DNA from: Atkinsonella hypoxylon
Lineage: Eukaryota; Ascomycota; Sordariomycetes; Hypocreales; Clavicipitaceae
Direction: 5' to 3'
NCBI GenBank assembly: GCA_000729835.1
Contig: JFHB01000051.1
Coordinates: forward strand, 103,957-167,956
Length of the DNA stretch: 64,000 nucleotides
The translations under genes were made by a program, and so were the position numbers. Below, in pieces: positions 31,086 to 43,007 of this stretch; position 1 is the stretch's first letter; each line of letters begins with the position of its first letter. The notes beneath the pieces are model-generated. The model ran no database searches, was not told the origin of the DNA, and worked only from the letters and a program-made list of their open reading frames with translations.

Positions 31086-34049
31086 TGTTCTTGGCTGTTC
31101 TGAATATGGTATTCAATGCTGCCTGCATCAGTCTACGAAAGCAAGGCGAGGAGGTACTGAAGAAGACAAGCACACGGATGTCAGATGTGGTCAGTCAATG
31201 AAGCAGCCTCGGCTTAGATAAACCCCTTTCTGGAGAGCCGTTTAAAAGGTGCACGGAGAGTCGGGGAAGAACATATGGGATGAGAAACAAAGTGCATTCG
31301 ACTTGTGCGAAGTAACCTACCAGTAAGCACACAAGCAAGGCAGTGACGCAGTGACGCTAACATAAATATCAAGGGACTATATTATATCATCAGGACCAGT
31401 TGAGGCTCACAAAAATAGGGGACTTTTTGTTTGCCGGCAAATCTACCTACCATGCATGAACCTGCCATGCCGGACAAAAAGAACGAGTCATAAACTTGGG
31501 CTGTCTCTGCCTGCCGACCGACTTCGTATGTTGGATGTTGGAGGCAGACTGCATTGCATGACTGGCGCAGGAGATGCAGCTCCAAATGCGGCCGGTCGCT
31601 CTTGCCCACTCCCTGAGATCGGACTAATAATAAACGTGCTGTCACCCGCGTGGTGAGATGAACCCCGAGCGACTTGCTAGTTTCATCCAATTGGAGAAGC
31701 CCTTTAGACTTTGTGGGTCACTACTCGAACTTCTACCATGGGTACGGAGTACCAATTAGTTATTCCGTACGGAGTAAAGTAAAATCAAGGTATTTTTAGA
31801 GCGATGACTTTATTGGCCACAATAATCCTTGTCGCTACCAATGAAGACTCATGCCATGTCTGCAAAGCGATCATTGACGGCAGAACCGTCTGTTCCGGCT
31901 TCTTAAAGTTCCACATGTCGATCATCCCGTATCAATTCTCTATCAGCATGAATAGCAAGAATACTTGGCGTCTGTAAAGCTACACTTTCGTACCGACCGA
32001 GATGTCAGACCAATCAGAATTATCACGTTCAGAGACACTTTCTTCTGCTGTACTAATCTACACTACAATGAACATTCAATACAACCCTTGAATGTTTTTA
32101 CAAATCTACTGTATATGTAATATCAACTAATCATATATCACCTTGCAGGGTAGTACTTGAGCCAATTATTTAAAAAAGGGTTTATATTCAAGTCCCTTTA
32201 AGCTAAATGACATCTACTATTACCACTAACAGTTACAGTTACAGTCTAGTTGCCGGCGATTTTAATATTGTAATTTTGCGTATCGTGATGAGCGTCGAAT
32301 TGCCCCGTCATGCATCCTTTGTAAAAGCATACAAGCGTCGAGTCCGTGCCGAAGGTCACTCGAGGCTATCTATCCCCTCGAGGCAGCGAAAAAAGAAAAA
32401 AAAGTTGGATCGAGATGCAATGGAAGTAAACTCCAAGGAGATGGCCTCCTCCTGTTACCCGCCCGGCTTGTCCTCCGATGGTGCCATTTTTGAATATGAC
32501 TTGTCAGGAAACACAACTAGCCTTGGAACCTTGTCAAATGAGTCTTCCGGCGAAAAGTGTCCTTTGCGACGCAGGTTGTGTAGGTCTCCGTACCGAGCCG
32601 GGAGTAGCCAGAGACAAAACGGGACCGTTAGGCTCCAAAAAGATACCAATATTAATTGGCTTATAATGCCGATAAATTCGGCTGCATCAGCGTACTAGTA
32701 GCAACATGGAGAGGTGAGAGGTAACGATATCAACATGCTACGGTAAGCTTACAACAGGACCTTGAAAGGTAAGTCGGGTCACCAAACGAGACAAAAAAAC
32801 TCAAATTGAATCATCAAAACTTTGACTAGTGGGTCAAGCCGAAGGAAAAGAACATATAGAATCAGTTGCACGTAGCTACTTACTTGGGGACTTGTGTCCA
32901 ATATTCTCATATCACATACAAAGACAAAGTACGAGCCCCTAACGAGCTAGGTCGCAGCTGAAAGAAAAAAAAAACATGTAGGCTGAGAATTGAAGCTGAA
33001 GACTCTCGTGCAGTGTAGCTCCTGTTCTATCCCTTTAACAGTGGTGAGGATTAGACGAGAGAGCAAAGTTGAGAATGCAGGGGTGGTCGAACTATGTAGC
33101 GGATTGTGTGGTGCAGAAAATGAAACCGAACCTCGATAGATATTACACGTCCATGCCTCAGTCTGACACTGTCTGAAGCCAGGCGATAAGGACGGTCATG
33201 AAGGCCACCAGAACCCATCATATTGCAACTGTAGACCGTGCTTGAAGTCGAAGTTGAGCTCTTTCGGCGGTGTAGGCAGGTAGGCGTGCCATGGACTATA
33301 TAGCCAATTCAACTAGGTCGAATGTCACACTCAATATGCTTGCGACGTCGCTTCGTGAGGAGCCTGTTTGTTCCAAATTAGTTCACCGGCCAATGGACAG
33401 GTTAAGACATGCAGACGCTCCCGCGACAAAATCGCAAATCACTTCCTAAGTCGCATCCCTCTGTCGTTGGGGCATACCAGATGCAATCTGCGACGAAAGA
33501 CAGGCCAGTCAGCTTTCAGCTCCACACCGGTATCGACAAGACGGTAGGTAAAGTGCATCCGGGTAGATCAAAAGATTTGAGATGGCCATTTGTTACTCCG
33601 CGGGCAGACATAACAGGCTTACCTCGGTTGCATGTTTAGAGGCTGTCATGCCTTGAACACTTACGCGATGTTTTACAGTGTTGTTAGGGGGCAGGCATTA
33701 TTTGTGATGGCGACTCATTGTTGAGTGGTCAGAATTTCGCCGAATAAGCATGAAGTAGACGAATTTGAGCTGTCGTAAGGAAATGCATGGCTTGATTAGT
33801 TTTGTAGCTTGGGCAGAGGGCTGGTGGTAGTTTGGGCTGAACGATTGCTGCCTGATCACCCTTCCTGCCAACGTACCGTACCGTAGGCACATGAGCCGTT
33901 TGGTATGCTCAGGACAGCACGTGACAACGTGAGCTTTACGCGCTACGCTCGGCGCGATTTCTAGAGATCTTTGATTATTCATGTCAGATAAATAGCGCTA
34001 GTCCTTCATCGACTGGATGTCATCATCATGATACACTGTCAACGGTGAA
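31086..34049. other. 3-kb intergenic region without supported genes
   Basis: This is the longest gap in the right two thirds of the window. It carries a doubled palindromic motif (TACGGAGTA at 31743 and 31768, with TATTCCGTA at 31761). A 163-codon frame at 32,207-32,698 has no convincing family and was rejected. No tRNA, repeat array or transposon protein was recognised. The last 100 bp form the EXO5 leader. Confidence 0.55.
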
Positions 34050-35729
34050 ATGGCTGGGCACGAAATTCTGGACAACGAGAGCGACTATGGATATGACTTT
34101 TCGCCAGAGGATGAGTTGCTTCTGATTCAGCGTCTTGAAGACAGTCAACAGAGTCATCAGAGCATCACACCTGATGCTGCGGGCATCGAACTCGACACCA
34201 CTGCACAACTGGATGTCTTGCCCGGCCAGACTGATGTTGCCCTTCACTATAAAGGTTCCAAACCTGTGCCTGAAAATAACTTGGAGGGCTCGCTCCCGCC
34301 AGTTACCCGCAATGAGACATCTGAATCTTGTCCAGAAATCGCTGTCCCTGTATCGCTCCATAAGCACGTCGCATATCCCGATCGTATGTACCGCTCGCAT
34401 TACTATTTTTTTATCGGCTGGTGGCACTAACTGACCCCGAAGCGATTAGTGAGCCGCGTCTTGTCTGAAATCAATAGCCTCCAGGCGAAAATTAACATCG
34501 ACACGGGGACTCAAAATCCGGATTCTGACAGCTGCGGCGATGACCCTTCTCCTTTGCAGAGGTTTCGCGCATTCCCTAAGAGGCCGCTCACCGTAACAGA
34601 TCTCACTGCCGGGGCGTGGTGTGAACTACAATATTGGTATACTCTGACAAAGCTTCCGGGCGGTCGGCGAACAAGAACAGCAGCTATGAAACATGGCTCC
34701 AAAGTCCACAAAAAACTTCACGATGAAGTCTACAAGACAATTCGAATCGATGTTTTGACGAAAGAAGACGAGTTCGCCCTGAAGCTATGGAATTTCGTCC
34801 AAGGCTTGCGGACACTACGCGAGACGGGCCTAACACGAGAGCTCGAAGTCTGGGGTCTCGTAGATGGGAATTTTGTTAATGGTGTTATAGATGCAGTCAG
34901 CCATCAACACCCAAATCCGGACTTTGAAAGGGAGCTTGTGGTACAAGCGCAGCGCGATCCAAAACAAAAATCATTGTTGGAATTTTTCCCACAAGCAGCC
35001 AAAAATAGACACATCAAGCCTACGCCCAAAATTTACCTCGCCGACGTGAAAACAAGAGGGTCTTCAGGTACGATAACAAATGCGCTGTTGAGACCAGCAA
35101 AAATACAGCTCATGCTCTACCACCAGTTCCTTTCGCAGATCGCTGCTGGAAGGCTGGATTTTCTAAAGTTGTTCCGTCGCTACGGACTTGACCCGGACGA
35201 TACTCTCTCCGATGGATTTATTGCTCAGCTGGGAGACCTCAATGACGAAGTTCTCCACGATTCGCCATCATATCCTGAAAATTTATCCGAAGAAAGCGGG
35301 TCTTGTAGCAGCGATGAGCGAAATAATGAAGAGTCCTCCAGTAATGGACAACTCAAGTATTCAACTCTTCGGGAGCTGTCATATTTGGTCCAAGCTGAGG
35401 TTGAACTCACATTTCCTGAGGGAGGGGCATCAATGGGTCATATGCTTCGGGTCCAATACATCCATAGAGATGACGGTAAGGAGATTGATATACACGACTT
35501 CCCGGTTTCCAGCCAGGTGCTGGATGAATATCTAAAATGCTACATGGGATGGTGGCAAGGTGAACGCAAGGCCGTGGGTGTGGATATTGAAGAGGCCTTC
35601 AAGTGTAGGACATGTGAATTCGCAGAGGAGTGCTCATGGAGGAACGCGATGGTCGAGAATGATATTAAAAAAGCACGGGAAAGAGCCTCGGCAAGTCGAA
35701 GAGGGAACAATTCTTCGGTCTCTAAGTAG
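34050..35729 (+). CDS. EXO5: exonuclease V (Dem1/Exo5), Fe-S single-strand DNA exonuclease
   Basis: This is a two-exon gene of 537 aa: 34050-34383, intron 34384-34449 (66 bp), and 34450-35729. Exo5 is a 5' exonuclease on single-stranded DNA, mitochondrial in yeast and nuclear in many other species. It is a PD-(D/E)xK enzyme with a 4Fe-4S cluster. The cluster cysteines are one near residue 168 (GAWCELQYWYTL) and three near the end (CRTCEFAEECSW, about 497-506). The nuclease core includes LEVWGLVDGNFVNGVIDAV and YLADVKTRGSSGT (about 306-318), followed by RPAKIQLMLYHQFL. The first 110 residues are acidic and probably disordered; the join gives PDLSRVLSEINSL. An acidic insert (about 395-430) separates the last helices. 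Confidence 0.92.
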
Positions 35730-36491
35730 CCTAGAAGGGTCGCAGTATTGGATTAAACGGTCATGCTATGATGGAGTACAACCAAAAAAAGAAAAAAAGG
35801 GGGTTGAAAGTGCATGATTTCAAGATGTTACTGTGATAAAGCGGATTCATATGGATCGCCGGGGTTGTTACCAGTCAGAGGCTTCGAGCAGTAGTACGTA
35901 CTAGGTAGGTACGTTTGGTGACTGAGGCAAGTGGGCTTAATTTGCCTAGAGCCTGCTGTTGCCCCTCCACCAGGCAGCCCCTCGTTTGCAGCACCACAGC
36001 TCGATCCGGGTCATTACCTCATCACCCGTCCAAGTGGATTCCTAAGATCCCATAACTCAACCTGTCCAGTACACGTCAAACAAAGAACAGCAAAGTCATC
36101 ACCCAAGACAGTCCTTAGATCGGAATTAAGCCATATCGCCTTCAACGATTTCTCGCGTCTCAAACCCTGCCATTGGTTCATTTTGGTGGGGTCGAGCTCA
36201 TCCATAGCTGTTGCGTCTCTTGTTTCCAAGATTCCGCCCTCAGCAAGCTCAGACGCGCTGGGGAAGCGAAAGCTCTCCAACGGTGAATCTCAGCTAAATA
36301 CTAAACGAATTATGGCTGTAAGTTTTACGAAGCTACCCGACTCATTCTGACACTACTCACCCGGGCGCAGTGGCACCATGATTCGCTGGTGCTCCAATCT
36401 TGGGTCTAGTATACTGCGAAGGGTGTTCAAATAGCTGATTTCGAACTCTCGGTAGGCTTCGAAGTCATCAGAGGTCGACCCTGCGACTAGA
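35730..36491. other. intergenic, possible first exon of UBA1
   Basis: A plus-strand frame up to 36,317 ends with basic residues (GKRKLSNGESQLNTKRIMA) at a GTAAGT donor. An acceptor at 36,455 would join it in frame to the region before the UBA1 start at 36,492. Otherwise only leader and promoter sequence is expected. Confidence 0.4.
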
Positions 36492-39400
36492 ATGCAGGTA
36501 GATGAATACGTTGTTGGCCATGACGAGATCGATGAGTCCCTCTATAGTCGACAGCTCTACGTTCTTGGTCACGAGGCCATGAAGCGCATGGGAGCGTCCA
36601 ATGTTCTCGTTGTTGGTCTCAAGGGTCTTGGTGTCGAGATTGCCAAGAACATTGCACTGGCTGGTGTCAAGAGCTTGACACTCTACGACCCTACACCCGT
36701 CGAGATGGCCGACCTTTCGTCTCAGTTCTTCCTTGCTCCTGAGGACGTTGGCAAGCTCAGACATGAAGCGACAACTCCTCGAGTGGCCGAGCTCAATGCG
36801 TATACTCCCGTCAAGATCCATGAGGCTTCTAGGTACATGTTTCTTCAGTCATTTTCGAACTGGAATAGACCACGCTAACGATGAAGAACTAGTCTCGATA
36901 GCGACTTGTCACAATTCGACAAATACCAGGTGGTTGTTCTAACTAATACCCCACTTCAGTCTCAAAAAATCATTGGAGATTACTGTCATTCCAAAGGAAT
37001 TTACGTCGTTGTCGCAGATACCTTCGGTCTGTTCGGCTCGATCTTCTGCGACTTTGGCGAGAAATTCACTGTTATTGACCCGACCGGCGAAACCCCTCTG
37101 AGTGGTATCGTAGTCGGAATCAATGAGGAAGGTCTTGTATCCGCACTGGATGAAACCAGGCATGGATTGGAAGACGGCGACTATATAACATTCTCCGAAA
37201 TTGAAGGTATGGAAGGGCTTAACGGCTGTGAGCCTCGCAAAATTACAGTGAAGGGCCCCTACACATTTTCCATTGGCGATGTCTCTGGGCTTGGGCAGTA
37301 TCAGCGAGGTGGCATGTACCAGCAGGTCAAAATGCCGAAGATCATTAACTTCAAGCCTTTCACCGCTGCCCTCAAGGAGCCGGAGTTTGTCATGTCAGAT
37401 TTTGCCAAATTTGATCGCCCTCAGCAACTACATCTTGGCTTCCAGGCTTTGCAAGCTTTCCAAATCCTTAAGGGACGTCTACCGAATCCCATGGACGATG
37501 ACGATGCTGCCGTTGTTCTTGGTGCTGCAAAGAAGTTCGCAAAAGAGGAAAAGCTCGAAATCGAGTTTGACGAGAAATTGTTCAAGGAACTCAGTTATCA
37601 AGCCCGCGGTGATTTGAGCCCGATGGCTGCCCTTTTTGGCGGAATTGCCGCTCAAGAAGTACTGAAGGCTGTATCCGGGAAATTCCATCCCATCAAGCAG
37701 TGGATGTATTTCGATTCTCTCGAGTCCCTCCCAACTTCAACCAGGAGAAGTGCTGAGCTCTGCAAGCCTGTAGGAAGCCGATATGATGGTCAGATTGCTG
37801 TCTTTGGCTCCGAATTCCAGGGGAAGATTGCCAATCTCAGACAATTCTTGGTTGGTGCAGGTGCTATTGGATGTGAAATGTTGAAGAACTGGGCCATGAT
37901 GGGCTTGGGCACAGGGCCCAAGGGCAAAATCTTCGTCACCGACATGGACTCTATCGAGAAAAGCAACTTGAACCGCCAGTTCCTATTCCGTGCTGATGAT
38001 GTTGGAAATATGAAGAGCGACTGCGCCGCAAAGGCTGTTCAACGCATGAATCCGGATCTTATTGGCCATATTCAAACCTTCAAAGACCGTGTCAGCGCCG
38101 ATACGGAAAACATTTTTAATGAGAGTTTCTGGGAAGATTTAGACGGTGTAACGAACGCTCTGGACAATGTAGAAGCACGAACCTATGTTGACCGACGCTG
38201 CGTCTTCTTCCGCAAGCCTCTCCTCGAAAGTGGTACACTGGGGACCAAAGGAAACACTCAGGTTGTGCTGCCGCACCTGACCGAATCCTATTCATCTTCT
38301 CAAGATCCACCTGAAAAGGAGTTCCCAATGTGCACTATTCGCAGCTTTCCGAACAGGATCGAGCATACAATTGCTTGGGCAAAGGACTACATGTTTGAGA
38401 AGTGCTTTGTCAAGGCACCTCAAACTGTGAACTTGTACTTGACACAACCCAATTTCATGGAGACGACCCTTAAGCAAGGCGGCAACCAAAAGGAGACATT
38501 GGAGACTGTTCGCAACTACCTCACAACCGAGCGACCTCGTACCTTTGAGGACTGTATTGCGTGGGCGAGAATGCAATTTGAAGCTGAGTTCGCTAACAAG
38601 ATTCAGCAACTATTGCACAATTTCCCCAAGGACTCAAAGACGTCAACTGGAACGCCGTTTTGGTCGGGCCCCAAACGTGCTCCTGATGCTCTGAAGTTCG
38701 ACATCAACAACCCTACGCACTTTGGTTTTGTGGTTGCCGCTGCCAACCTTCATGCTTTCAATTTTAACATCAAGTCACCTGGAAACGATAAGGCCATATA
38801 CCTCCGAGAGCTGGAAAATGTCATTATTCCTGACTTTACCCCTGACGCCAATGTCAAGATTCAGGCTGATGATAAGGAGCCCGTGAGTGTGGACCCAGAT
38901 AGAGTAACTTGTAATAATCACGCGGTCACAGAAGCTAATGTATTCCAGGATCCCAACGCCGGGGGCAATGACGACGAGGACGAGCTTGAAAATATCATCG
39001 CAAGCATTCCGGCGCCGAGCACCCTCTCTGGCTTTCAGCTGCAGCCCGTCGAGTTTGAGAAGGACGATGATTCCAACCATCACATTGACTTCATCACGGC
39101 CTGCAGCAATCTCCGTGCCGAAAACTACAAGATCGAGCCGGCTGATCGCCACAAAACCAAGTTCATTGCTGGAAATATCATCCCTGCAATTGCTACCACC
39201 ACTGCACTGGTCACTGGGCTCGTCGTTCTGGAGCTCTACAAGGTGATTGATGGAAAGAAAGACATTGAGCAATACAAGAACGGCTTCATCAATCTCGCGC
39301 TGCCGTTCTTTGGTTTCAGTGAACCCATGGCAAGTCCAAAGATTGAATACAAGGGTCCTGAAGGCAAGGTTACGCTCGATAAGATCTGGGACAGGTTCGA

Positions 39401-39677
39401 GGTTGATGACATGACGCTACAAGAGCTTTTGGATGACTTCAAGAACAGGGGATTGAATATTATGATGTTGAGCTCCGGGGTCAGTCTATTATATGCCAAT
39501 TTCCACGCACCTGCTAAGATGAAGGAGCGCCTGGGTTGGAAGCTCAGTCAGCTGCTGGAGAATATTTCCAAGCACCCTATCCCAGAGCATCAAAAGGAGG
39601 TCATTTTTGAAATGGTGGTTGAGGATTTGGATGAGGAAGATGTAGAAGTTCCATACATCAAGGTCAAGGTGCGATGA
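36492..39677 (+). CDS. UBA1: ubiquitin-activating enzyme E1
   Basis: This is a two-exon gene of 1041 aa: 36492-36832, intron 36833-36892 (60 bp), and 36893-39677. E1 adenylates ubiquitin with ATP and then carries it as a thioester for transfer to E2 enzymes. The inactive adenylation half begins DESLYSRQLYVLGHEAMKRM. The active half has the nucleotide loop LVGAGAIGCEMLKNWAMMGL (about 432-451). The catalytic Cys is about 594 in FPMCTIRSFPNRIEHTIAWA. The C-terminal ubiquitin-fold domain ends VEDLDEEDVEVPYIKVKVR. The length is close to yeast Uba1 (1024 aa). An upstream exon could add an N-terminal basic stretch, so the true start may be further left. A likely AATAAA signal lies at 39721, 43 nt past the stop. 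Confidence 0.96.
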
Positions 39678-39720
39678 ACAAAACGTGATTAGACTTGATG
39701 GCTATTGCTTGAGACCAACG

Positions 39721-39726
39721 AATAAA
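39721..39726 (+). terminator. poly(A) signal of UBA1
   Basis: AATAAA lies 43 nt after the UBA1 stop codon and before any other gene. Fungal poly(A) signals are often degenerate, so this is a candidate only. Confidence 0.4.
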
Positions 39727-39808
39727 ATTGAACGAGTATCTACTTGAAATATGTCAGACTTTGCTCAGAGATGACAGATAAGGTGAAGCAAAGGGATTCG
39801 AGGCCGTG

Positions 39809-39848
<40 letters not shown>
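39809..39848 (+). repeat. A40 homopolymer
   Basis: An unbroken run of 40 A begins about 130 bp downstream of the UBA1 stop. It is the longest homopolymer in the window. No target-site duplication or retroelement body was seen around it. Confidence 0.9.
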
Positions 39849-39850
<2 letters not shown>

Positions 39851-40178
39851 GCTGGTAATTGGTCCACGTTTAAGCACATACTAACGTTATTATTTCTCAC
39901 ATTTGAGGTCTGGTACAAAGCTGCTGTAAAGAGCGCTAGTCCAATTTAGTAAGGTCTGGTGCGTTCAGTCACCATTAGAGATATGACTTTATTACCTAGG
40001 TAGGTTAGGTAGACAGCCATTAGCGCAGCATATATAATCAAAATTCAGTGATGACAAAAGCGTTCGTAGTCCAAGAATTGCCACCTATACCTTTTTTGAT
40101 ATAATCGAATCTCCTGGACCGACATATATCTCGTTTTACTACGTACGGCTAGACCGAGACACATTGACACAGCCCTTT
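39849..40178. other. intergenic, ECM4 promoter
   Basis: This is an AT-rich 330-bp gap with ACCTAGGTAGGTTAGGTAG at about 39,996-40,014. No gene was seen. Confidence 0.55.
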
Positions 40179-41754
40179 ATGAGGACAGATCGTCTACGGT
40201 TGTTCAGCACGCTCGCCAGAATCCGTGTCACAACATCCGGCACCACCAGCACCACCAGCACCACCAGCAGAGTGAGAACAATAACAGCCCCTCATTTCAG
40301 CCGTATACTATCAATACATCCTGCACTTGTCTCAACTCGCCGCCCCGTAGCCTTACTGCATTCTGTGTCACAAGTTCGCGGGATACAAACCTCTTCTCCA
40401 CTGTCACTGTTCACGCAGAGCCAACAAAAGATGGTAAGAGAGAAGTTGCCGATGCTTTATTTTTGCTCTTTTGTCTCTGTTGGATACCAAATTCCTTTGG
40501 CCGTTCAAGGGTGTCCAAGTAACATTTTGCGCTAAGATGGACCCATCGTGAGCAGTCTACTTCCGGCAAGATTACCGATTGGGTTAACCCAAACGATAAG
40601 TCTGGCGAGTACAAGCGCCAGGTGAGCTCGTTCCGAGATTGCATCTCCAAGGAGGACGGCGCAAAGTATCCTCCTGAGAAAGGACGGTATCATCTATACG
40701 TCAGCTATGCATGCCCGTGGGTACGTGTTACTTCCGAATCCTATTCTCCGCAGTATTGCGGGAAGCTTCAATAGCTTACATTGTGATCAGGCTCATCGCA
40801 CTCTGATCGCGAAGAAGCTCAAGGGGCTGGAAGACATCATCTCCTTTTCCGTGGTACACTGGCACCTCGGCGAAGGAGGATGGCGCTTCGTCACAAAGGA
40901 CGAGAAAGAGCCCGGCGAGAAGGTCATTCCGGACCCTGTCGAGGGCCATGAGGACTTTACGCACTTGCGACATGTCTACTTTGAGAGCGAGAAGGAGTAC
41001 GAGGGGCGGTTCACCGTTCCCGTGCTCTACGATAAAAAGACCAAGAGAATTGTCAGCAACGAGAGCTCCGAAATTCTGCGCATGCTGAGCTGTGAGGTGA
41101 GCCTTCCAGGAGACCAAGTCCAAATCAAAGCCTGTTTTCTTGTTCCATCCAACATTTATTTCCCCTCGAGCACGACCAGTATGATAGCACTGATAACCAC
41201 TTCATTAGTTTGACGAATTCCTTGATGAAAAACACCGTGCCATCCAGTTGTATCCCGAGGCGCTACGCAGCCAAATCGATGACACCAACTCCTGGACATA
41301 CGAACTCATCAACAACGGAGTGTACAGGTCTGGTTTTGCAACCGCAGCCGTGGCGTACGAGCGCAATGTCCTCGCCCTTTTCGAAGCTCTTGATCGGGCA
41401 GAGAAGCACATCTCGCAGCAGAAGGAAGGGCCGTACTATTTCGGTAAACAGCTCACCGAGGCAGACGTCCGACTGTATGTGACGTTGGTCAGGTTCGACT
41501 CCGTGTATGTGCAGCATTTCAAGTGCAATATTCGGGATATCCGGTCAGGATATCCCGCTTTGCACAGGTGGATGCGCAACTTGTACTGGAACCACGAGGC
41601 ATTCAAGGACACGACCCAATTTGAGCATATCAAGTGGCATTACACGAGGAGTCATACGCAGATCAATCCATTTTCCATCACGCCTGTTGGGCCGTTGCCG
41701 CATATCATGAAGCTGAATGAGGAAGTCGCTGCTGTTGGGAAGGATGAGAAGTGA
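40179..41754 (+). CDS. ECM4: glutathionyl-hydroquinone reductase / omega-like GST (Ecm4 type)
   Basis: This gene has four exons and encodes about 423 aa: 40179-40433, 40556-40720, 40791-41096 and 41209-41754. Ecm4/Gto enzymes remove glutathione from glutathionyl-hydroquinones and have thiol-transferase activity. The catalytic Cys is 138 in LYVSYACPWAHR, where intron 2 splits CPW from AHR. C-terminal helices include YFGKQLTEADVRLYVTLVRF and HRWMRNLYWNHEAFKDTTQF. Exon 1 encodes an Arg/Ser/Thr-rich leader (MRTDRLRLFSTLARIRVTTS) like a mitochondrial presequence. Its last codon is an ATG at the donor site, and starting there (MSTSGKITDWVNPN) would give the cytosolic-length enzyme. A CCACCAGCA repeat encodes Thr/Ser in the leader. 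The 5' end is less certain than the rest. Confidence 0.9.
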
Positions 41755-43007
41755 GTGATGCTCTTCGATTTTCGTGTTGATCAGAGAAGGCAGTCAGTTG
41801 TATGCTGGTGCGTATAGTTAGTTCTGAACAATGACTGAAGTGAGTGTCCGCTGCTTCATCAAAAGAGCATGTTTGCGCGTGCGCGATGCGTCTAAATCGA
41901 GCTTTAAACCACCATATGATTGAGGAGAAGACGGAGCTTGGGTTTTCTATCCGCATCATGTCCTTGACTTTGACTGGACGGCATCTAGCTGGGATGCTTG
42001 TTTGCGCCCAACGGGGATGCGTTAGAACGATATGATTGATGGGTCAGGCAGGACAGTTGTGGAGAATGAAATGCATTGAGATACCAACGCGAGGTAGGTA
42101 CTGAGTCGTTTGACCGCTCTTTGCTGTCTTGGAAAGGGCAGCATTCTATCTTTGTGGTTTCGCGCGGCTTGGGATTTCGAGATGTCAGATGCTGATGTAA
42201 CTAGTCAGTCTCCTTTGCCACGGTGGAATGTAATGTGATTGGTGGGGCGTTCTGTAGACACAGAGTGGCCTGACAAGCGTGGAAATGCCAGCCTGTGCGG
42301 CACAGGTCAGTACCTGCCCTGCCGTGCCCTGCCGAGCACTGCGTCCGGTCCGACACCCGAGCTTGACAGTGCATTGAACATCTAAGGCACCTACCTCGTA
42401 CACACTCAAGTGGTGGCCAATTTAATCCGATCGTCCCTGCCCCCTCCGCTGCCGGTGCAGAGGGTCGGATTAAATTGACCCCCGCCTGACACTGTACGGA
42501 GGCGTCGACCAGACCTGCTCACCACCTGCTCACCACCTGCTACTGCTACACCAAAGCATGCATTTGATCTTTCCATTAACATACCTTCCCACAAGCCCTC
42601 CGCTGCAATATCTCTTCCTGAAAACTCGCGCTTCCACACTCGACAGCGTCCTCTCTTCTACAATATCTCTATCTCTATCGCCCTGCCCCTCCCTTGCGCC
42701 TTGGCCTAGGCCGTTCCTCCTTCTTGCCTCCCTCGCCCCATTCATTATCAGTCACGACTCCGCCAAAGACTCGGCCGCTTCGACAGCTTAACTACAACAA
42801 CTTGTCCAACCCCGACTCATCATCTCCATCGTCCAGTCTGCGCCTTAACGCAGCTCAATTGATCGTCTACTCTCCTTTATTATCATAGCGCACGGCTCAT
42901 ACCCGCAGTCATATCAAGCACTCTCCGGCTCCTAACCTCTTTTCTCCTCCCTCGCGGCGTCACGGTGGCCGCTTGTCAGATGGGCGTCACACCTTCGCCG
43001 CCCTGAT
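41755..43007. other. intergenic and 5' leader of the eIF4E-transporter-like gene
   Basis: No gene was supported in these 1.25 kb. The left half holds a small hairpin at 42,417-42,480. From about 42,590 on the strand is pyrimidine-rich (CTCTTC, CCCTCCCTTGCG), as in leaders of highly transcribed fungal genes. Confidence 0.5.
42417..42480. repeat. small hairpin related to the 14.2-kb inverted repeat
   Basis: CAATTTAATCCGA (42418-42430) pairs exactly with TCGGATTAAATTG (42465-42477). The right arm read in reverse, CAATTTAATCCGACCCTCTG, agrees with the flank of the 14.2-kb element (CAGTTTAATCCGACGCTCAG) at 17 of 20 positions. It may be a minimal terminal-repeat remnant. Confidence 0.5.

Noticed and set aside
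32207..32698. 163-codon frame containing VAGDFNIVI, like a LINE endonuclease motif
   Set aside because: Nothing before or after the motif fits an endonuclease or reverse transcriptase; a short match like this can arise by chance.
35931..36350. 139-codon frame as a separate gene
   Set aside because: Its end fits better as a possible first exon or leader of UBA1, and the rest has no recognisable domain.
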